Assembly (NCBI RefSeq): GCF_016808335.1
Contig: NC_053143.1
Span: forward strand, 1 to 64,000
Direction of reading: 5' to 3'
Source of the DNA: Panicum virgatum
Lineage: Eukaryota > Streptophyta > Magnoliopsida > Poales > Poaceae
Length of the DNA: 64,000 nucleotides
Made by a program: the position numbers and the translations under genes
Notes under the pieces: model-generated
Told to the model about the DNA's origin: nothing
What the model saw: only the letters and a program-made list of their open reading frames with translations
Database searches by the model: none
In this document: in pieces, positions 23,745 to 36,035 of the stretch
Position numbering within the stretch: the first letter of the stretch is position 1
Layout: every line of letters starts with the position of its first letter

Positions 23745-24420
23745 TAATTGCTATTTAGCTGACTGTAGTATTCTATATAAATCTAAGCTCTGTAGGATAA
23801 AACTGGGCAGGTCAGGTCTAGCAGGTTAAGTCTGACTAACCTTTCCTTTTATTTTCGATATGCACGTTGCGTGTTCCTACTGGTGGTCATGGGCTGATGG
23901 CAAATAGGTATTATCCTGTTATTGAGTCTCTTTCTTGAGGTCTTGACATCAGGCTTAATCAAAGGTTTGTTTTTCTCACGTTAGAATTCGATGAGTCGTC
24001 ACATCAGAGCAAATGAATCAATTTTATACTCCGCTAGCTTCCAACCACTAGCGATTTTTCAACGCTGAATTCATCGAGCACAGTGTGCATCAGGATGTAA
24101 CCTACTAACCTCCGTTAGACCGTCGCATGACTCCCATGTCCCCGTCGCATGAATCCCATGTCCCCGTGAAAATTGCTGGCCCAGAGACAGAGACAGAGAC
24201 AGGGAACCGCTATGTGGGGAGGAAAACCAGGGAGCGGCTCTGCAGAAAACCGGAGACGGGAGGAAAACCGGCGCTAGCCTGCTCCCGGTGCACTGGCGGT
24301 CTGGCGCGGACGGTGGGTGGCTGCCTCGGCTATGGAATAGGCTATTCCATACCCAGGTTAGGGATTAGCCCTGGCCTTATTATATATATAATATATTATA
24401 TTCTCTATTTAACACTCAGA
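23745..24420. other. Non-coding region
   Basis: AT-rich to 24120, then a GC-richer stretch (24120-24330) with a short run of GAGACA repeats near 24184-24200. A frame at 24127-24450 is unsupported. It ends in a TATA-rich stretch at 24380-24405. Confidence 0.3.
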
Positions 24421-24424
24421 GTGC

Positions 24425-25805
24425 TGATGAATGACTATTTAACACATTAGCCAACAACAGGTTGATTCACATAGAAACCCAAATCCATTTAGTGTCCATC
24501 CCTCAACCGGAAAATTAAAAAGTTCAAACCGGAAATAGGTCAACGTGTGTGACCGGAAAATTTAGTTGAGTCATATCCATCCATCCTACAACCGGAAAAC
24601 TAAAATGAGCTAACCTGAAATCGGTCTATATGACAAGAAAATTTAGGCAACCAGAAAGGTAAAATGTCCTAATCGGAAAATTAAGAGGTTCAAACCGGAA
24701 ATCGATTCAATGTGCTTGACATATTCATAACTTCTTTGTTAGAAATTTTGATTTTCTGATCACGGCTAATACTTTTCTCCGGGCAAATGGATTTCTTATG
24801 TAGTCCAACGTGCTTGACTTATTCATAATTTTTTGTTAAAAATTTTTATTTTACGATCACAGCTCATACATATTTTGGGTTTCGGAATCGTTGTTTTCTT
24901 GTTTTAGTTTGGTTCAATGCAGGAGTAATTTGCCGGTTACAAGCATCATTTTCTAGTTTAACAAATGTTGGTTTCCTGTTGAAATAGCAATTTTCCGCTT
25001 TCCGGAATACCTTTTCCGGTTTCGACTTCCTGTTGCATGTTCTTTTTTTTCAGATTTTGGGAAGTACTTTTCCGGTTTTGGGAGAATTTTTCCGGTTTCG
25101 TCCTATTTCTTGGGCTCCATAGGGGAGAGGGGAGATTGGAACACTAAAAGGTCCTAATCGGAAATTTAAGAGGTTTAAATCGGAAATAGGTCTATGTGTG
25201 ACCAGAAAATTTAACTGAGTCAAGACCATCCATATTCATATTTTTCTTATTAGAAATTTTGATTTTTCTGATCACAGCTGATAATCTTCCCTAGGCACAG
25301 GCATTTCACAAGCCAAGAGCAAAATGTTTACTATTTTCCTATTGTATATGCTATTCCGATCACGATTTGCATACTAGAATATTTCGAACACCATAAATCT
25401 AGTTTTAAACAAAGATTTCCTGTCGAGGGTGTGGCGTGTTTTTCGGTTGAAATAACAATTTTTCGATTCCGAGAATACTTTTCCAGTTTAGGAAAAAAGT
25501 CTAGGGGTGTGGCGTGTTTTTTCAATTGAAATAACAATTTTTCCTGTTTGAAATAACAATTTTGCGGTTTTGGGAATACTTTTTCCGGTTTTGGAATAAG
25601 TCGAGGCATGTGTTTTTCTGGTTTCGGGAATATTTTTTTGATTTTGATTTCCTGTCGAGGGGTGTGGTGTGTTTTTTTTCTGGTTGAACTAATAATTTTC
25701 CGGTTTCAGAAGACTTTTTCTGGTTTTGGTTTGGTTCCCTGGCTAGCCGAGGAGAAGGGGTGGCTAGCGCGCTGAATTACTACAGTGTGCTAAATAGTGT
25801 TCCCT
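24425..25805. repeat. Diverged repeat region built on CCGGAAA/TTTCCGG words, possible DNA transposon
   Basis: The forward words AACCGGAAAt and GACCGGAAAATT recur in 24500-24720. The reverse words TTTTCCGGTTT(C/T)GG recur in 25010-25720. The block around 24650-24900 is repeated around 25140-25300 in diverged form. Near the ends ACTATTTAACACATTAG (about 24434) resembles, on the opposite strand, ACTATTTAGCACACTGTAG (about 25800), so a terminal-inverted-repeat element is possible. No protein was seen. Confidence 0.35.
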
Positions 25806-26071
25806 TATAATATATTGTATAGCTAGCATGCATATGAAACGTTAATTAATTAGCTAGATAGCTAGGTTTTTATTTTAATTTGCTAAGAATTACGTGAATT
25901 AAACTGATGATAGATGCATAATGCCTTCCACGTCAAAAGCATAAGTAGTAGTAGTGGATGCTGCGCTAGCTATAGCTAGTATATATTTGCCACTAGAGAG
26001 AATGAATGAATCAAGTGAGTCCAAAGTCCATTTTGGGACGCGGCCATCGATATGCTTATGCATGCATGATC

Positions 26072-26073
<2 letters not shown>

Positions 26074-26150
<77 letters not shown>
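26074..26150. repeat. (TA)n microsatellite, about 38 units
   Basis: An uninterrupted run of alternating A and T over 77 bp, followed by CATGCATATATATATAT. Frames through it (tyrosine-isoleucine repeats) are not genes. Confidence 0.98.
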
Positions 26151-26153
<3 letters not shown>

Positions 26154-26169
26154 GCATATATATATATCG

Positions 26170-27560
26170 AATACGATATGCTCACAGCACTATATATATC
26201 TAGCTGCTGGCCGCAGGAGGGCGTCAAAGGTTAAAAGTTGCAGCAGCAGCAGCGCTAGCAGCTATAGCTCAAGGGACGGGGTTAATCAATCTCTTATCAA
26301 AAGGTTAATTAATGATGCATTAATTTGCTTGTATTGGTTTGCTTCGCTCAGCAAAACGAAAATGTTAGGTTTCTTGTGCTATGACCTGCATGCCCAACTC
26401 AGTTAATTTGGATCTCCCGGCCACTGATCAGTATTCAAGTATAAATGATCGATTATATTTACATCTGAAAACTAAACATGTATGTCATGAGCAGCCGTGC
26501 AAAACCTCTAGTGTTTTTTCGTTAGTTGTGCATTAACATGTACGGTAATAATATTCTACACCTTAAGTGTAGAATGTTACTCATACTGAACTAAATTAGC
26601 TTGCCGGCTACTGAACTATTTAAATTTTGTTCAGCACTCTACTCAGTTTAGTGGTCAGTTTAGCTATTGGTGTAGAGTAAACTGTTACACTGCACACGCC
26701 CGGGGGGTACATATTGATATTGATTATTACTGGATGGACGGTGTGTGGCTGAGGCCGTACGCGCGCGCGTACGGGTCTCACGGGCAGGCGTGTCCTTAGG
26801 CAGCAGCGAATGAACATCATGTCCTTTGGGGTGCATGGAAGGGAACACATGACGACGTCTCTACCTAAATTCTTCCTCTAGATCGATCAGCAGCTCTCTC
26901 ATCCCTCCTCCATCATGGCCGGCATACCTAGAATAAAGTTGGTTAAAGACGCGCGCACAAACGCACCACGCACACACGTATATTCCTCTTCCTTTGCTTT
27001 TCTTTTCGCTTCTTGGTGGACGGAGGTGGACTACTACTGCCGAGTTGCTCATCATGCATTCTGCCAATTTGTGTTTACTCTCAGATTCAAGTTGTAATCC
27101 GTCCAAAAAAACAATATTCAAAAATACACATGCATGCATGTCTCAAACTCAAGTTTATGTGCTCCTCATGGCAGTGGACCACCCATAATTTTAAAAAAGG
27201 TTTACTAATTCATGGAGATGCTGAGCTGTGAAGTTAATTAGTATTGAGGTTTACATGCGCCCTATATCAAACCACCCAGTAATACTTTCCTTGCCATTTT
27301 TAGTCTGTTATGGAGATTGTAAAAATATCCGGTGCGATGCCTTTCGACCATGGTCTGTGTAGGTATCATGCATGTAAGGGAGGTTTAGTTTTGTGATGTC
27401 ATCAATCAAGCATTATCATCATGAAAGAGCAAAATCTAACGATGGAATCCACAAGCCTACCAAAGGCTCTTGTGTTCTTGCATTCTTGTTAAAGCCATTG
27501 CAGCCTCATGGCGCATGTGTGGAGAATCCTAGATGCAGGCAAGGGGCGGATTTGGGCCTA
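26170..27560. other. Intergenic region, nothing recognised
   Basis: Moderately AT-rich. It contains a short CAGCAGCAGCAGC run (26240-26253) and a GCGCGCGCGTACG stretch (26760-26772). The small frames show no domains or codon bias. Confidence 0.35.
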
Positions 27561-27566
27561 GGCAAG

Positions 27567-27609
27567 CCCCCCCCCCCCCCCCCCCCACCCCAACACACAC
27601 ACACACACT
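27567..27609. repeat. Poly-C run of 20 followed by (AC)n
   Basis: C occupies 27567-27586, then ACCCC, then ACACAC to 27608. The exact run length may be unreliable in sequencing. Confidence 0.9.
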
Positions 27610-27926
27610 TTAGTTTTTTCATGGCAGGCTGCTATTGTATGAAGCGGCCCTAATTGTGGCCCATTACTAGGCCAAGTTGCCCGCTCGCCCGCTTGATCAT
27701 CCTGCTCGTGGTTTGAGGGAACATGGAATCAGTGCCTGCCTGTGTTGTCTCTATCTTTGCCTCGCATTAACCCAAAAGTGCACGACCATGACAAATTTGC
27801 AGCAGTACTAGGTACTAGCAACTAGCAAGCAGCCAAGCATATTTTTTAATAATTTAGTTGGTTCTTAATGTTAAATTTGGATATTTACTCAATGAATAGG
27901 TACAGATATGACTATGGCTAACAATG

Positions 27927-28213
27927 GCTCTAGTGGGGATAAGAAATTTATAGGAGTTAATGACTTACTATCATAATTTGAAATGTGAAATCTTCAACGA
28001 TCTTTTAGTGGGAAATTAGGATATCTTCTAATTTAAGCATTCTGTTCTTTGATTCTATGAACGATCAGTAGCTCCAGTGGGGATAAGAAATTTATGGGAG
28101 TTAATGACTTACTTCATAATTTGAAATGTGAAATCTTCAACGATCTTTTGGTGAGAAATTGGGATATCTTCTAAATTAAGCATTCTGTTCTTTGATTCTA
28201 TGAACTATTAGTA
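27927..28213. repeat. Tandem duplication of a 144-bp unit
   Basis: The unit starting GCTCTAGTGGGGATAAGAAA (27927-28070) is repeated from GCTCCAGTGGGGATAAGAAA (28071 to about 28213). There are roughly ten differences by eye. No coding content is visible. Confidence 0.9.
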
Positions 28214-28321
28214 TGGGTCCATTATGGGATGTCTAGGTGCTTAGAGGCTGTGCCACTGGTTGCACGAGGCCCAGTCACCTTTATTGGTAGTCCTACAACT
28301 TTTCATTTTTCGAGAGTGACC

Positions 28322-28740
28322 ATGTGATGCCGCACCTGAAGCGGCTCGGCCACAGCTTCGGCCGGGCGTGCGTCGAGCACTACGCTGTGAACCGGGAGCG
28401 GATTGACGCGGGCAAGCATCCTCTCCGTGTACAGCGGCGGCGCAGCCGAGCTTCTAAGGCCCCGGTCCTCGGAGGCAAGGGCAGGAGCCGAGCACTTCGG
28501 CAAGTACCTCAATGGCGCGAGGCGACTCTCCTAGCCACTATTCAGCTATGGCGCGGCTCGCTGGAGGCTGCTGTCGATGTCTTGTGTTGCAAGATAGGAG
28601 GGGATGTGATGAGAGAAGAGGTGATCGAGAGAGAAGGGGAGGGGATCCGAGGGAGAGCGAAGGGGAGGGGATCCGAGGGAGAGAGAAGGAATGAACCGGG
28701 GATAGAGAAAGAACCGGGTAGGTGATATAAAGGCCGAGGC
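28322..28740 (+). other. GC-rich possible gene fragment
   Basis: An abrupt GC-rich island with codon-like structure: one frame gives MPHLKRLGHSFGRACVEHYA, another GKYLNGARRLS. Neither is recognised. The 3' part holds two copies of a GAGAGAGAAGGGGAGGGGATC-like purine block (28626-28690). It may be a captured exon fragment in the CACTA-like remnant around solo LTR C. Confidence 0.3.
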
Positions 28741-29295
28741 GCTGTGTGATTGGTAGAGGGCGAGGGGGCGCAGATCAATGATGTGGACGCCGTAATCTTG
28801 ATGGGCTGATTTTTAGGGGCAGGTATCTGCCCCTGGAAATCCATCACCCGCCCTTCGAAATCCATTTTCAGGAGAAGGTGACAACACTTACCTCTGAAAA
28901 TATTTTTCTATTTTAGTTGAGTTGTATGAGACAGTATATAGTTATAGCTGTGACAATCCAGGTTTTATGGCTAAAAACACCCAGTTAAAATATAGCTTTT
29001 GTGTTTATGTTTATTTAAAAATTTAAACCATGATTACCATAGCAAAGGTATTTTTGTAATTTTGGAAAAATGCAGAGTCCTTTTTATAAAATAGTTTTGC
29101 ATAAGGCAAAAATTTCAAAATTTATGAGGGGTTAAAGTGCATATTTTGTTTTTCATGTTTACCCTCATAAAAAGATACATTTATGCTCAGGGCTACCCTT
29201 GCAATTTTAAAACTTAGGTTGTGTTCCTTTGCATTTTAAAAGAATTGATGGATTTCAAAATAATTTCAAATCCTTTGACCTAGTGAATTTTTGCA

Positions 29296-29342
29296 CAACA
29301 TGAAAGTTGTAGATGTTGAAAAACTACACAACTTTCATGTTG
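29296..29342. other. Perfect 15-bp inverted repeat in solo LTR C
   Basis: CAACATGAAAGTTGT (29296-29310) pairs exactly with ACAACTTTCATGTTG (29328-29342) around a 17-nt loop. Its role is unknown. Confidence 0.85.
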
Positions 29343-32165
29343 AACACTTTTTCATTTGAGCCCTAGATCAAAAGAAAATTTTACTTTTCAATTAGGCCCC
29401 TGAAATTTTGGAAAATCACAAAACCACCCTTCTTCTTCCTCCCTCCACTGAAACAGAGGCGCCGCCCCTCCGCCGTGGGTTCCCGCCCACTGGTCGCCAT
29501 GCCACCTCGGGGCACCGTCTTGGCCGCCTCCACGCGTCGTGCAGAAGCCCCACCTCCACCCGAACCGCCTCTGCTGGCTTCGCTCGCGCGCGCCACGCTG
29601 CTTGCCCGCGCGACACCTCGTCGCTGTCGGCCTGAAACGGGCCCACCACCGGCCCTAGCTTGCCTCCTCGATGCTCTTACCCCCAGGCCGCTGCCCAGCT
29701 CTATCTTCTCATCTCTCGTGCCTATAAATGGCAGGGCTGACCCCCTGCACGCCATGTACCACCACGGCACCACCGCCTCCTTCCTCCACTCCGGCGAGCC
29801 TCGGCCGCCCGTGGAACCTCCTTCTTCGACCTCCCTTTTTCCCAATTGGTAGCACACCAAGCTCCCTCTCGCCGCCTTGAGTCTCCTCGCCCTCCCCCCC
29901 CTCCGCTCCCCGCTCCCTCTCGCCAAAATGGCCAACAACGAGCTCACCCGCCGCTGGCGAGCAAGCTCGCAGTGGACAGCCCGCCACAGACCACCTCTGC
30001 CCTAGCTGAGACTACCGGCAGGTGCGCACGAGCCCCCTCACCGTTTCCCCCAACTTCCCCCTCGCCGCCAGGGTCGGACCTCGCCCAGAATCAGACCGGC
30101 CAGAACCTCCTCTGCCGCCGGACATGGCCGAAGGACCTGATTGCTTTGATTAGATTCTTTCCAAGGTCCTTTTTGCAAAACTGCCTAAACTCTTTTCTTT
30201 TCTTTTCAGTGAATTTTGGAAAATTCTAGAAAAATGTAGGAAAAATAGAAAAATGCCAAATTAGTTTTGTTGTGTTCCTCTTAACTAGCTCTATGACTTT
30301 GGCTACTAAAGTTTGTTTAAAACCTTATACTGTGTGCTCTAGTTTAATTGTTAGGAAATCAGTGATTTATTTATATCTTTTTAACCATAGCCTTGCTACG
30401 CTTGCTTTTTGGAACCTAGCATCCTTTTGCCATGTATAATCTTGTGTAAAATTTGTGATCCAAATGCCTGACTTTTGCTTATGATTTTATGTACTTTGCT
30501 TATTTCTAGCTTATACACTTATTATTTTAGTAAAGTATGTTTTCGTTAGTTTCTTAGGGTCATCTTTTTACCATGGGCTCTACTGATCACAAGTAGTTTA
30601 TGATAATATTTGGGAGAGTTTAAGCACTATTTAGTTTGAGTTTTGAATTATGTGTTCGAGTTTTAAAGTTAATTCATACATGCTAGTTTCTATCCTTGCA
30701 AAATTATGAAAATATTCTTGAGAGCTACTACTGAGTAGTATGTCATGACCATGAAGTTTCAATCTCTAGTTATGTCTGAAACTTGACCTATAAGTAGATC
30801 TTGTTGTGCTAGTGTTGTTTTTGTTAGAGTAAGCTCCAAGTTTGAGCTTGAATTATATATATGGTTTTTCCATTTGTACTTTGAGTTGATGTTTGATGTT
30901 TAGAATCTCATCCATTTTTGTTTAGTGTAGCTAGTTTATGAAGTTTATTATGTTCACTTTTACTCTATAAACGATTGCCCAGTAAAGTAACACTTTTAAG
31001 CTTAGTTTTAAATGTTTATTTTATTGGTTTACACTCTATAGTGAAGGAAAGCTATACTCAAGTGTCTCACTATTAATTTCCAATTATTGCATTGCATATA
31101 GAAACAACATCGTTAGTAGACGGAACGTACGAACTTATCCAGGAACCAGAGGCCAACGTCGCAAAATTAACTGAAATCTCAAACTCTTATTCGGAAGCGT
31201 TAAAGCCTACTGACTTTATAGACACTAATGAAGGTAAGCCCCGGTGCATAATCCTATTATTTCCAAATTATGCAACTTATTGTTAATTACTTGTGCATTT
31301 AAGTTATTGGAGTTGAATGAAAACCTTAGATGCATAATTCTAGGTTCCTATTGATTGAACACTAGAATCTGAGTCCGAATAGCTGCTATGCTAATAGGAC
31401 TGGTAAAAGTCGAGTGATTGCCTGTCACTCGCGAGCCTTATAGGAGTTGATTGTTTACTTTCTTACAATCACTATAAGGACCATGGACGGATTGAGTTAC
31501 AAGCTTCATGGTGGAAATCCGTCTGTGTTGATAAAATTTGATAAGGCCGCAGTGTGTGGTAGCGGTGGTTAAGCGTTTGAAAGTACTAGCCACATGCCGT
31601 AAATATGGTACGCGGCAAGCCTAGTAACTAATCGGCCCGGCAAATGGACATACCTTCCACTCTCTCTTAGAGATAGGAAGTTAAGTTATGTTGGAAGTTT
31701 ATTTTATGTTGCGCAACACCACGGGTGCAGAGAATGGCGGTTCTCTGTAGTCGGGGAGAGTAGCACTGATCCATGAACCGGATTGAGAAGCAAACGGTTG
31801 CTTGGGAGTGACTCGTCAGTGCTCCAAGCATGTCTGTTAGGTTTACCCTTGCAAGGTTGTAAATTCGATTCAGAATCGTCCGTTTCTCGCGGAAATTGAG
31901 ACTGCTTGATCCCTTTGCCACATAGAGTAAGAAGTGGAACAATTATGATACTCAATCTTGTTGGATGCAATTAATTCCTCTACCATATTTGTATAGATAG
32001 GTGCTTATCTAGAATGACTAATGAAACTAGAATCTAAAAGCTAAAACTTGAAATTAAGGACATACTCTTTGTTGCTTTTCAGTAAAAGAAACCCCAGAGC
32101 CTTCACAAGCCTTGCATGTCTAGTTAAAGGGATATATTATATACCCTTAGTCGGGTCAGCCTTGC

Positions 32166-32183
32166 TGAGTATTAGTATACTCA
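32166..32183 (-). other. LTR hairpin, copy C, with changed stem base pair
   Basis: TGAGTAT (32166-32172) and ATACTCA (32177-32183) with a 4-nt loop, flanked by CTTGC/GTCTTGC. In LTR orientation it reads AGCAAGAC-TGAGTAT-ACTA-ATACTCA-GCAAG. The last stem pair is T-A here and C-G in copies A and B. Confidence 0.75.
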
Positions 32184-32608
32184 GTCTTGCTTTTGACTTT
32201 GTTTTCAGGTAAATTTTTGGGATGCTTGGTGAAATTGACGTCATGTACGGGCTTCATCATGATGTCATATATCGTCGCTAGATATCATTTTCTTTTCCGC
32301 TGTTTATAAACTCTGAAGAACTTATCTACCTTCAAATTTTTGAAGTACTCTATTTGAATTCTCAAACTCAGTTTGTAATAACAATTACTGTTGAGGTTTG
32401 TGTTGTAAAATTTATGGTTATTGTAATCTCTGAACTCACCTTCGCGTGAGGTATGTTGTTTCGATCAGAAATACAGTGGTTTTATCGGGATTTTACCCGA
32501 CAGACTGTCATATTATTCCGTTTAAAGTGCGTGTTAACTATTTCATCTATAATGGTAATGGTTAGCGCACTTGAGTCGGATTAATTTTGGCGGTTCTGCC
32601 ACAATAGC

Positions 32609-33501
32609 TATGTGTAGGGCACAACTATTAAATAATCTTGTGATCCTAAAATATCTTAAATGAAGTATAAATTATAAAATTTTAGATCTTATCACTGCAA
32701 CTTTGATATGGAACTACTCTATATCCGAGGTTGTTTCAAAAAAATTCAGAACTTGTATATTTTGAAATTAAAGAACTTATAATAATTTTTGGACTATTAA
32801 ATAACCGAAAGTTTTATGTCTCATCAATCTCTACAATTTTGATATAAAAGTTCACTCCATCTGAGATCATATGAAAAAGTTATGTACTTTTTTTGCATTG
32901 GACTAGTTTTAGGGACTTTCTCGTAAAAAAGAGACTAGTTTTAGAGACGAGTCATGCCATCACCCGCCCCTAAACTTGCATTTCTAGAGCCGATGGCCAC
33001 CATTTTCAGGGCGGGTGATGGCGTCGCTAGCCCCTCGAAATGCATTTTCAAAAGCGGATCAACAGATACAGTAGCCGCAGGTTATGTTTTGACCCGCCCT
33101 TAAAAAAAATGGGGCAATTCTACAAATCATTTATTTAAGTAGTGCGGAGTGGAACAGCAGCACGAGGAGCTCGGCGACAATTGCCTCTAATCTCCTTTAT
33201 ATGCTGGTGACGTGGCGAGGTGGGCTGACATGGACGGCGAACGCGGTCAAAACCACTTTGAACTGGTCTCCAGGGCGTATTTTGACCGGTATAAATACTT
33301 GAGACACAGCACATACATGGTATTTGCATTGAGTTGCGGAGGGTTTTTTGGCGACTATTTCAGGGATGTAAAACGGACTTTACTCAAATATATAATGGTT
33401 CTGTGTGTATATCACAATAATTGAACTATTGCTCCATTATATTGGATCCTAGCTACATGCATTCATGTGTGTGTATACATTGAGAGACAATATGCAGCTA
33501 G
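32609..33501. other. Region between solo LTR C and the hydrolase genes
   Basis: AT-rich to 32930, then the CACCCGCC-type repeat block to about 33150, then 350 bp of unremarkable DNA that should include the 3' UTR end of the hydrolase gene. No gene was seen. Confidence 0.4.
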
Positions 33502-35275
33502 CTATTTGGTGTTGCCTGCTGCATGGTGGTGGTGGTCGTCATGCCTGGCCTTCTGCTCCACCTCTGCTGGCAGGTCCTCCATCGAGATGGATCTGTGGTC
33601 CAGCCAAGCGATGATATCTTGGAAAACAGTGCGGATGTTGTTGGGCGACTCACCAGAGGTGAGGGCGTGCCACATGCCTGGGTAGAGCTTGAGCGTCTTG
33701 TCCTGGCTCGCCGCCGATTGGTATAACAGCTCGCTCACCGAAGGGTCCGTCACCTTGTCCGCACCGCCGTGTACGATCAGGAACGGCAACGACACCTTCA
33801 ACAATTAATTAATGTGGGTCAATTTTCTGAATTGTACGTGTTGGCCTGGTCCGTCTGTTTTATTTCTCATTAGCAATGATGTTCTTTGAACACTCATATC
33901 AGCATATGAATCGAGAAACAATGTGGGTCAATTTTCTGAATTGTGTTGGCCTGGTCAGACAACAAGCGAGTAATATAATTGGACAGTGACGTTCCTTATT
34001 ACTAGAGCTGTACTGATCGATCCCTAGCTAATTGGACAGTGGCTAATTGTTGACCGAACCACTTAACTAATTGGACAGTGGATAATTAATAAAGTACTGG
34101 TTTTGAAGCAGATGGATCCACATCTCCACCACCATGTGATCTGTTAGTTAATTAATTGGGAGGATCGGAGGAGATAAATCCAGAAGAATTAGATTCTCTG
34201 TTTGTTTGGATTCAAGTGTTAATGGGTAAGTAAAAGTACTAAACTTTAGCACTAATGTATTCAAACAGAAGAAGAAGTAATTAGTAAATCAAGCAATTAG
34301 TAAAGTAGTAGATAGATAAAGAGTAGTAGGACGTACCTTGTGCAGGAGGTTGGCCTCGACGTCCAAGCTGACCTTGAGCAGCTCGAAGGCGGTCTTGAGT
34401 CGCGGCTTGTCCTTGTAGCAGTAGGGGTTGCCCCGGATCTCGTCCCTCTTCTCCTGCATCCTGTAGGCGGCGTCGATGACGTCGGCGGTGGGCACGATCT
34501 TCCAGGTGGGGATGATGGAGGTGATGGCCCTCAGGATGTTGACGACCACCGGGTGAGGCCGCATGTCGTCGGCGATCTTGCACATGGGCGCCACCAGCAC
34601 GGCGCCGGCCCAGAAGTCGGGGCGAGCGCGGTGGAGGAGGAGAGCGACGGCGCCGCCCATGGACTCGCCGAGAAGGAAGAACCTGCGGACGTGGGAGCGG
34701 CGGACGACGGAGGCGAAGTAGTCGTCGCAGTCCTGGACGAGGGCCTGGAAGTCTGGCACGTAGCCCTGCAGGCCGTCGGAGCGGCCGTGGCCCTCGTAGT
34801 CGAGGCCGTACACGGCGTAGCCGGCACGGGCCAGACGCTCGCCGGTGCCGCGCATGGTAACGCCGCACTCCACAGCGTAACCTAATTAATTGTTGATTCA
34901 TTCAGTTTCCAAATTCCAAACAGTGCCAGAATTGAATAATTGAATATCGCAATAATTAAGAAGCCAACCATGGCAGAGGAAGATGAGCGCCTTGGGAGGG
35001 CCCTGCTTCGTCGTCCACCTCTTCCCAGGCAGCCATCTGCATGCGAACAGGCTCATCCCCCGCGAGTTCCTCACATACTCCTATTAATAATCATGCAGTA
35101 GATAGATCGATCCATGGCCGCGCGCAGCAGATCGATCGAGCTGTTAATTAGTCTTAGACGAGATCTATCAAATAGGAGGACGGACGACGGAGTATCATAT
35201 CGAGAATCCTACCTCTTGGTACTCGTGGTCCAGGACGTCGTCGTCCTCGCCGCCGCCGCCGTTGCCGCTGCTCAT
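33502..35275 (-). CDS. Alpha/beta hydrolase, monoacylglycerol lipase / caffeoylshikimate esterase-like, 4 exons (paralogue 1)
   Basis: Exons 35275-35213, 35080-34969, 34881-34337 and 33795-33502 join in frame to 337 residues plus stop. Introns have GT-AG ends. Motifs: oxyanion-side region IFLCHGYAVECG; nucleophile elbow GESMGG (Ser); acid in VHGGADKVTDPSVSE (Asp); His in GMWHALTSGE. The Ser-Asp-His triad appears complete. Serine hydrolases of this plant family cleave monoacylglycerol or caffeoyl shikimate; the substrate cannot be told from sequence. The C-terminal tail has a His-rich end (DDHHHHAAG). The gene is GC-rich in exon 3. It lies 760 bp downstream of a same-strand paralogue with eight exons; exon 3 here corresponds to five exons there. 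Intron 3 holds short direct repeats. Confidence 0.93.
33811..34085. repeat. Short direct repeats in intron 3 of hydrolase paralogue 1
   Basis: AATGTGGGTCAATTTTCTGA occurs at about 33812 and 33922, each followed by TTGGCCTGGTC. AATTGGACAGTG occurs three times, near 33979, 34031 and 34070. They are probably local duplications and carry no coding meaning. Confidence 0.7.
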
Positions 35276-36035
35276 CTCTTCAGTACTCTGTTCTGGGGCA
35301 GGAATAATGGAACAAGACCACCGGCGCGGCGGCGGAGTTGGATATAATGGAGTTGAATTGGCCCAATTTGCGATCGACGACCAAGACGATTATTCAACTA
35401 ACTGCCAGGGATTGATTGGAAAACAAATACTCTAAATTAAAGCAGCAGCAGGCAGAGAACAGGCCAGAGAGGAGATCGAGAAGAGTTGACTAGCTACACA
35501 CACACACACTTGAGAGGGATGAAGGCCGGCCAAGCAGATATATCTCTCTCTCTATCTACGATAATCTAGCAAGAATGAGCGACGAGAGGGAATAATGAGA
35601 CGCACGGCCGAGAGGCATATATATCTCATATCTTAGTAGGATATATAGGATCCAAAATACACCAGCAAGCAGATCTTTTTTTCTTTTAATAATAAATATA
35701 ATAAAGAAATAAACCCTGTTCTGTATACATATAATTATATATATGTCAACACCATCAACTACTCCATCCCGTCCACACATGGATGGATGGATGGATGTCA
35801 TCTTCCTACACGTTTCGCATACCCAACTATATGTGCAACTACAAACTAGCACTCACATCAACGAATTGCATATTATCAAACATATCTGCAACAACTACTT
35901 GCTAAATACATTTAGTTTTTTTTTTGTACTGATGAGAAGCTTTACATGACGGTATGTATTGGCAACTACTCACTTGCTGCACTATAAATCTAATGCTAAT
36001 GACTGTAGTACATAAGCATCGATGACTTATATAAG
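35276..36035. promoter_or_regulatory. Intergenic spacer between the tandem hydrolase genes
   Basis: It contains the upstream region of paralogue 1 and the 3' end of paralogue 2. There is a (CA)n stretch near 35496-35509, CTCTCTCTC near 35546, and a GGATGGATGGATGGATG run near 35779-35796. No promoter element could be assigned. Confidence 0.35.

Larger units (their letters stand above)
28949..32603 (-). mobile_element. Solo LTR C
   Basis: The plus strand begins TGTGACAATCC at 28949 and ends TTCTGCCACA at 32603. The 5-bp repeat ATAGC flanks it (28944-28948 and 32604-32608). The conserved hairpin and the GC-rich block (29440-30130) show that the LTR reads on the minus strand, starting TGTGGCAGAACCGCC. 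Length is 3,655 bp, with no retroviral-type protein inside, hence a solo LTR. It belongs with LTRs A and B by general structure but is too diverged to align over most of its length. Confidence 0.85.
28805..33158. mobile_element. Possible CACTA-like remnant split by solo LTR C
   Basis: Words of the type GGGCGGGTGATGG / CCATCACCCGCCC and GAAATSCATTTTCA occur on both sides of the solo LTR: 28815-28875 on the left, 32950-33060 on the right. Such CACCCGCC-rich subterminal blocks are familiar from grass CACTA elements. A possible right terminus, CACTACTTAAATAA on the minus strand, ends at about 33143. I found no matching left terminus or target duplication, so limits and class are tentative. Confidence 0.3.

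Noticed and set aside
25899..26406. Frames encoding long Tyr-Ile repeats
   Set aside because: Translation of the (TA)n microsatellite.
28230..28330. Left CACTA terminus at CACTGGTTGCACGAGG
   Set aside because: It does not match the possible right end near 33143 beyond the first four bases, and there is no target duplication.
29381..30229. Open frames of 127-188 codons near 29.4-30.2 kb
   Set aside because: GC-rich block of solo LTR C; low-complexity products in opposing frames.
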